A stretch of DNA of 64,000 nucleotides from 20CM-2-55-15 sp963738025. Lineage in GTDB: Bacteria > Acidobacteriota > Terriglobia > 20CM-2-55-15. Under the pieces are notes generated by a model. That model made no database searches. It was not told the origin of the DNA and was given only the letters and a program-made list of their open reading frames with translations. A program made the translations under genes and the position numbers. This document shows positions 59,896 to 64,000 of this stretch, one piece after another; position 1 is the first letter of the stretch, and each line of letters begins with the position of its first letter. The stretch covers positions 221,212 to 285,211 of the forward strand of contig CAVTWA010000020.1 in the NCBI GenBank assembly GCA_963738025.1, given 5' to 3'.

Positions 59896-61536
59896 TCAGA
59901 GCCTCATTCCATGGAGACTGTCCGTAAAAGCATCACGGTCGCTGAGACTTCGTTCATTCAGCACGGATAAGGTCAATAGCGCTTCACTTTTGACGGCAGG
60001 TGACTGCTCGGTAGCGATCAACCCTTCAACCAGGATCGCAGCGCGGGTCTCGCGGGTATCCTGAATTTGCTTTAAGGCGTGTAAACGAACCTGTGATGCA
60101 GGGTGTTTCAAAATCTGAGGCAGATAAACTTTTGCGGCCAACGGATTTTCCCGCTCGATCCGCATGAAACAACGAATGACTTCGTCTGGATCCTCCCTTT
60201 CAAGCCCTCGCGCCAGAATCTCCAGATTCTCCGCGTGAGAACTCAATGCAGAGTCATCCGCCTTTCGGCCGAACAACGCTTTGCCAAGAATGACGACGTA
60301 TTGCTTTCGCAGAAGCGTGCAGAGCGTCACGAATATGGTGAGGACGACCAGCAAGATCCACAGCAACTGCGTCCTTTGAAAAGCCGCATAGGTTAAGGCG
60401 AGAAGCACAAATCCTGAGAAGCCGATAGCGATAGGCTCCACAACCGAGTCCCGGACGGCCTGCACGCGCAGCCGTTTGCGGTCCGGAAGAGGTTGGCACA
60501 GGATTTTGAATACCGGGATAAGAAACGCGCCCCGCAGCATCTCGTCAAGCAGTTTGGTCACGATGATAGACCAGAAGATCGCCGCCCCAATACCGAAGAC
60601 AGAGAAGCCGATTGCTGCGGCCGTTCCGGCGCCGACACAAACGGGCAGTACCAGTAAACCGGCATACGTCCCATACCGCTTGAGAACACGCCCGGCCAGT
60701 GCGAAGTTGAGAACAAGATTGAGCCCATTCAAAATTGCATAAAACATACCGAGAAAAGCGGCCAGCGATGCTGCCTGCTGGTATCGGTTGTTGACGACGT
60801 CGTAAAAGTTGTAATCAGCAAAGAAATAGATGACGAACGAGACGATGGAAATGCTCATAAAAAGCGCGACGTACGGATCCTGGACAAGTTTTATGATTGG
60901 CTGTGAGTCAGCCGAAATCTCCTCCGATCCATGACTGCGCACCACGCGTCCAAGATAGCCACTAACCACCAGACAAAGCACCGTGCTCAATTCAGCGAAC
61001 AACAGAAGATGGAGAGGGCCGATGCGGCTCACAATGAGCGGAATGGCGGCGCCGCCAATTGCAGCAGATCCTATGTCGCCGGCAGCAATCAGCGGGAAAA
61101 GCCGCTTGCTCTGCCGCACGTTAAAGAACAAGGCTGTCTGCGCCCAGAATGTGACGTTCAACAGCATGTAAGGGACTTCGCGCCACATCATGAGCCCCAT
61201 CGACCACCACTTCGATGCAGCGAACGTCATTAAAAAATGGAACAAGGCGATCGACAGAGCACTGAACGCTACCGTGGTTCGCAATAGCGCCAACATGGAA
61301 AGACGTGTGGACAGGTACGAGTAAGCCAGCCCGGAAATCGTGACGAACAGCGCAGAAGCGATATAGACCTTCGGCAGGCTGGTGTTTCCGAAGTTTTTCA
61401 GAAATAGTGTACTGGCAGAAGTAGCAAGGAAGACGTCCGAGATTCCCTTCAAGAAAAACAGCATCAGAGGGAACAGCAACAGCCGCCCTTCGCCAGGGCG
61501 AATGTCCAAAACCGCCGCAAGTGACCTGGCTTTCAT
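59896..61536 (-). CDS. NTP/NDP exchange transporter-like membrane protein with HEAT-like tail
   Basis: 546 residues. Twelve-helix core (about residues 18-410) that starts RPGEGRLLLFPLMLFFLKGISDVFLATSAS and contains SLPKVYIASALFV and WREVPYMLLNVTFW; this layout matches the ATP/ADP-translocase (Npt/Tlc-like) and related MFS-type proteins common in Acidobacteriota and Planctomycetota. The C-terminal 110 residues (SALSSHAENLEILARGLERED, then EVIRCFMRIERENPLAAKVYLPQI and LHALKQIQDTRETRAAILVEGL) are HEAT-like helices, which the larger family members often extend further; this one stops at residue 546. Function may be nucleotide or solute exchange, or a sensor. Operon with the two following genes. 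Confidence 0.75.
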   Translation of the reverse strand: MKARSLAAVLDIRPGEGRLLLFPLMLFFLKGISDVFLATSASTLFLKNFGNTSLPKVYIASALFVTISGLAYSYLSTRLSMLALLRTTVAFSALSIALFHFLMTFAASKWWSMGLMMWREVPYMLLNVTFWAQTALFFNVRQSKRLFPLIAAGDIGSAAIGGAAIPLIVSRIGPLHLLLFAELSTVLCLVVSGYLGRVVRSHGSEEISADSQPIIKLVQDPYVALFMSISIVSFVIYFFADYNFYDVVNNRYQQAASLAAFLGMFYAILNGLNLVLNFALAGRVLKRYGTYAGLLVLPVCVGAGTAAAIGFSVFGIGAAIFWSIIVTKLLDEMLRGAFLIPVFKILCQPLPDRKRLRVQAVRDSVVEPIAIGFSGFVLLALTYAAFQRTQLLWILLVVLTIFVTLCTLLRKQYVVILGKALFGRKADDSALSSHAENLEILARGLEREDPDEVIRCFMRIERENPLAAKVYLPQILKHPASQVRLHALKQIQDTRETRAAILVEGLIATEQSPAVKSEALLTLSVLNERSLSDRDAFTDSLHGMRL

Positions 61537-61550
61537 AGGGAGGAATTACG

Positions 61551-61612
61551 CAAGAAGGCACAAAAGGCATATGCAAATTCGAACTTTTCTTGTGCCTTTT
61601 GTGCCTTTTTGT
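61551..61612. repeat. Family-4 palindrome
   Basis: CAAGAAGGCACAAAAGGCAT and its near complement (CTTTTCTTGTGCCTTTTGTG and onward) in the gap between the transporter-like start and the ATP-grasp stop, both minus strand. Confidence 0.8.
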
Positions 61613-61614
61613 GA

Positions 61615-62610
61615 CTAATCACCCCCTGTTGAAGCGGGCCGATAGCGGGCCATCGCGTCCAACAGGATGCCTTGCACCAGTCTTTCATAGGAAAGGATGC
61701 CTCTCGAAAGAACAACTATGTCTCCTGTTTCGGGATTCAGTCCAGGCAGTGGATTGCATTCGATAAAATGTGGAATTCCCGTGGCGTCCAACCGGAAGTC
61801 GACGCGCGCGATATCGCGGCAACCGAGCAAACTGTACGCGGTAAGCGCCGACTGCGAGAGCATTTCAAGGGTGTCCGCCTTCAGCCGTGGCGGAACGAAG
61901 TAACGAACTTGATTCAAGTAGTCCCGTTTCGCTTCAAGAGAGTAGACAAAATTTTCCGCGGCGGAAGCAGGAGCAATCTCCAACATTCCCAGGACGCGTG
62001 CGTTGGGCCGATTGCCAACTACGCCGATTGTGACTTCCGGTCCCGTCAGGAATTCTTCGATCAGAACCGGACAGTCATACCGCTCCTGAAGCCAGCGGCA
62101 TCTTCTCACGGCAGCCGCCGCATCATGTGCGATGGGATTCTCACGAATACCCTTGCTTGATCCTTCATCGTTGGGTTTCACAATGACCGGATAGGAAAGC
62201 GACGAGAGTCCTGTTTCGTCCACATCCGAGTGCACCAGCACACCCTGCGCCACCGGCACTTCAGGAGAGACGACGCGCTTGGCAATGAATTTGTCCAGTG
62301 TCATTCCCAGCGTCAGAGCGTCCGAGCCGGTGAACGGAATACCGAGAAGTTCGCAAACGGCGGCCGGTACGGCTTCGCGGCAGCGCCGTCCCTGTCCCTC
62401 GGCCATGTTGAAGGCGAATTCAAAAGCTCCTTCAGTCAATCGCCACGGAAGTCGGGCGTCAGCCTGCACAGGCTCGACATCGACTTCCGCAGCCCCCAAT
62501 GCGGAAGCTATACTCAAGATCGTCGCATCGCTGTCGTACTCCTCAAACGCGTCATCGGGTGTGCCGGCAAGAGGCGCTGTCCGCGCGTTATACAGGAGGG
62601 CGACTCTCAC
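61615..62610 (-). CDS. ATP-grasp ligase, D-Ala-D-Ala-ligase-like
   Basis: 331 residues. ATP-grasp fold of the Ddl type: N-terminal MRVALLYNARTAPLAGTPDDA, FEFAFNMAEGQGRRCREAVPAAVCELLGIPFTGSDA near residues 63-98, ATP loop PVIVKPNDEGSSKGI near 142-156, IEEFLTGPEVTIGVVGN near 184-200, and the Mg2+ site RVDFRLDATGIPHFIECNPLPGLNPE near 265-290. Such enzymes join an amino acid carboxylate to an amine through an acyl phosphate. Chain length and motifs fit Ddl, but the pairing with a lysine-2,3-aminomutase-like gene, whose stop overlaps its ATG by four bases, suggests another product, for example a beta-amino acid conjugate. Substrate unknown. Confidence 0.86.
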   Translation of the reverse strand: MRVALLYNARTAPLAGTPDDAFEEYDSDATILSIASALGAAEVDVEPVQADARLPWRLTEGAFEFAFNMAEGQGRRCREAVPAAVCELLGIPFTGSDALTLGMTLDKFIAKRVVSPEVPVAQGVLVHSDVDETGLSSLSYPVIVKPNDEGSSKGIRENPIAHDAAAAVRRCRWLQERYDCPVLIEEFLTGPEVTIGVVGNRPNARVLGMLEIAPASAAENFVYSLEAKRDYLNQVRYFVPPRLKADTLEMLSQSALTAYSLLGCRDIARVDFRLDATGIPHFIECNPLPGLNPETGDIVVLSRGILSYERLVQGILLDAMARYRPASTGGD

Positions 62611-63896
62611 TGGGCAGTTCCGAGGCTGTCCTTCCTTTTGCTGCGGTCGCGAGGCGGCCGATCCTGCCGCCGGATATAGTGTTGCTGGCCTTGAGGAAGA
62701 ATCCGTTGGCTCTTACCATTGCCGAGGTCCGAGACTGATTGTGCCGGCTCTTCACCCGATTCCGTTCCTGGCTCAGAATAGCTGAAAATTGCTCCCTCGA
62801 AATTACGCAGCACAACACGGCCTGGAGCTGCGCTGACGAGGTAATTCGGCATCAATGGAATCTTCCCCCCTCCGCCAGGCGCGTCCACCATGAAATGAGG
62901 CACTGCGAGACCCGTGGTATGCCCGCGCAACGCTTCCATGATTTCGATGCCCTTCCAGACACTGGTCCGCAAATGATCGGCTCCGGCAACGCTGTCGCAT
63001 TGGAAGAGATAATAAGGCCGCACGCGGACCTTCAGCAGCTGATGAAAAAGCTCCTTTATGGTAACGGCATCATCATTTACGCCGGAAAGTACAACCGTCT
63101 GGTTGCCTAGCGGGATTCCGAGCCGCGCCAGCTTTTCGCAGGCTTGCGCGGCTTCCGGCGTGACCTCCCTCGGATGGTTGAAATGGGTATTGATCCAGAT
63201 CGGCCCATGTTTATCGAGAACTCGCAGGAGGTCGTCTCCGAATCGCATCGGCAGCATCACCGGTTCCCGGGATCCGATTCGAACGAAGTCCACGTGGCGG
63301 ACGGAGCGAACCTGAGTCAGGATGTAATCCAGTTGTTCCAAAGGCAAAGTCAGCGGATCACCGCCGCTGATCAAGACATCCCGCACTTCCTCGTGTTCGC
63401 GCAGATAGGCTATTGCTTTATCAATTTCATCCCGGCTCGATGCCGCATCACTTACATCCCAGTTGCGTTTGCGAATGCAGAAACGGCAATAGCTCGAACA
63501 GAACGATGTGACGACAAAAAGAACACGGTCCGGATAGCGATGAATCAGACCGGGCGCCACCTGGTCCTCTTGCTCCGAAAGCGGGTCCATGCTTCCCTCT
63601 CCTGTCTCCTCGACAGAACTAGGAATAATCATGCGGCGGATCGGATCCGACGGGTCTTCACGGTCAATGAGAGAAAAGTAGTAAGGCGAGATGGCAAAAC
63701 GAAACTGCTTCCGCAGGCGCATCAACGCGTCGACTTCGTGACTGGATATTCCCAACAGAGTGCGCAACTGCTCTGGCGTTCGCACGAGATTGCGCAGCTG
63801 CCATTCCACACTGTTCCAGTCTTCCGCTGGAACCTCACGCCAGGGGCTCGCGTCTTTTCCCCATGTCAGCCTATTGGCTTCAATTCGTGTGCTCAT
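62607..63896 (-). CDS. KamA-family radical SAM aminomutase-like protein
   Basis: 429 residues from ATG 63896 (GGGAG five bases upstream); an upstream frame start at 63917 is weaker. The radical SAM motif CSSYCRFC is in VVTSFCSSYCRFCIRKRNW near residues 131-149, followed by the KamA segments VLISGGDPLTLPLEQLDYIL near 175-194 and FVRIGSREPVMLPMRFGD. The PLP lysine is in VDAPGGGGKIPLMPNY near 340-355. This is the lysine-2,3-aminomutase fold, which moves an amino group between carbons using SAM and PLP. A 60-residue basic tail (ILPQGQQHYIRRQDRPPRDR) is unusual. Usually KamA genes go with an acetyltransferase; here the partner is an ATP-grasp ligase, overlapped by four bases. Confidence 0.9.
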   Translation of the reverse strand: MSTRIEANRLTWGKDASPWREVPAEDWNSVEWQLRNLVRTPEQLRTLLGISSHEVDALMRLRKQFRFAISPYYFSLIDREDPSDPIRRMIIPSSVEETGEGSMDPLSEQEDQVAPGLIHRYPDRVLFVVTSFCSSYCRFCIRKRNWDVSDAASSRDEIDKAIAYLREHEEVRDVLISGGDPLTLPLEQLDYILTQVRSVRHVDFVRIGSREPVMLPMRFGDDLLRVLDKHGPIWINTHFNHPREVTPEAAQACEKLARLGIPLGNQTVVLSGVNDDAVTIKELFHQLLKVRVRPYYLFQCDSVAGADHLRTSVWKGIEIMEALRGHTTGLAVPHFMVDAPGGGGKIPLMPNYLVSAAPGRVVLRNFEGAIFSYSEPGTESGEEPAQSVSDLGNGKSQRILPQGQQHYIRRQDRPPRDRSKRKDSLGTAQ

Positions 63897-64000
63897 ATGG
63901 GCTCCCGTTGGGCCCAATAGTAGCGGATTTATGCGTTTATAGCATTCGTAGCGTGTTCAGATTCCTGAATTGCGAAAAACAGGGTAATGGATCAGCCACA

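Noticed and set aside
1..64000. CRISPR array, rRNA, prophage or replication origin
   Set aside because: No regularly spaced repeats, no rRNA stretch, no phage or replication genes seen.

Overview
The window reads as chromosomal DNA of a soil-type Acidobacteriota (a Solibacter/Bryobacter- or Vicinamibacteria-like lineage). This is inferred from gene content: a 1,229-residue Oar-like TonB-dependent receptor with an N-terminal carboxypeptidase-regulatory domain, a protein kinase fused to TPRs, several PQQ/cytochrome c proteins, bacillithiol genes (bshA, bshC), many lone secreted proteins, and moderately GC-rich DNA with abundant short palindromic repeats between genes. No rRNA, CRISPR array, prophage or plasmid function was seen.

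Layout. 0-9.8 kb: truncated thioredoxin-like gene, PEP-mutase/isocitrate-lyase-family enzyme, MFS exporter, secreted esterase, Ser/Thr kinase-TPR protein, LuxR-type response regulator and a frameshifted outer-membrane barrel gene. 9.9-17 kb: secreted M3 peptidase, an eight-heme cytochrome c gene bracketed by inverted repeats, argG with a 50-residue membrane peptide abutting it, and a PQQ-propeller dehydrogenase. 17.0-17.4 kb: a 207-bp nested palindrome followed by two abnormal tRNA-like genes. 17.5-25.4 kb: Oar-like receptor, OmpR-type regulator, YceI protein, a frameshifted DUF5777-like barrel gene, a small HTH protein and a secreted protein of unknown function. 25.4-42.5 kb: a glycan locus with GT4 enzymes, an initiating sugar-phosphate transferase, a TMTC-like TPR membrane protein, a GT4-nucleotidyltransferase fusion, GT9, GT87, an O-antigen-ligase-like polymerase/ligase and a sulfotransferase, plus a tightly coupled run of two B12-binding radical SAM proteins, two methyltransferases (one frameshifted) and an amidohydrolase. 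42.6-48.9 kb: single-domain Clp-type AAA+ ATPase, a dapA-like/bshC/bshA operon and a TIM-barrel isomerase. 48.9-54.9 kb: diheme cytochrome c with PQQ dehydrogenase, ThuA-like protein, coiled-coil lipoprotein, Gfo/Idh/MocA oxidoreductase and an FN3 protein. 55.0-57.8 kb: a decayed IS21-family element flanked by 91-bp direct repeats, then about 0.75 kb of AT-richer DNA with a diverged tandem duplication. 58.7-63.9 kb: a three-gene operon ending in a nucleotide-transporter-like protein, then a coupled ATP-grasp ligase and lysine-2,3-aminomutase-like pair.

How the genes fit together. The central glycan locus has initiation, elongation, ligation/polymerisation and sulfation functions, but I see no flippase, Wzz or export channel inside the window. 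The cytochrome and PQQ proteins suggest periplasmic oxidation of small alcohols or sugars. BshA and BshC make two of the three bacillithiol steps; BshB is not here.

The strongest candidates for something undescribed are: (1) the (radical SAM - methyltransferase)x2 - amidohydrolase run joined by 1-4 bp overlaps; (2) the KamA-like / ATP-grasp pair; (3) the tandem aberrant tRNA-like genes; (4) nested palindromic elements around the cytochrome gene, one split by a MITE-like insertion; and (5) the 91-bp direct repeats and diverged tandem repeat around the IS21 remnant. Four loci carry frameshifts (two barrel genes, a methyltransferase, istA), so either assembly indels or real decay must be settled before functional claims on them.
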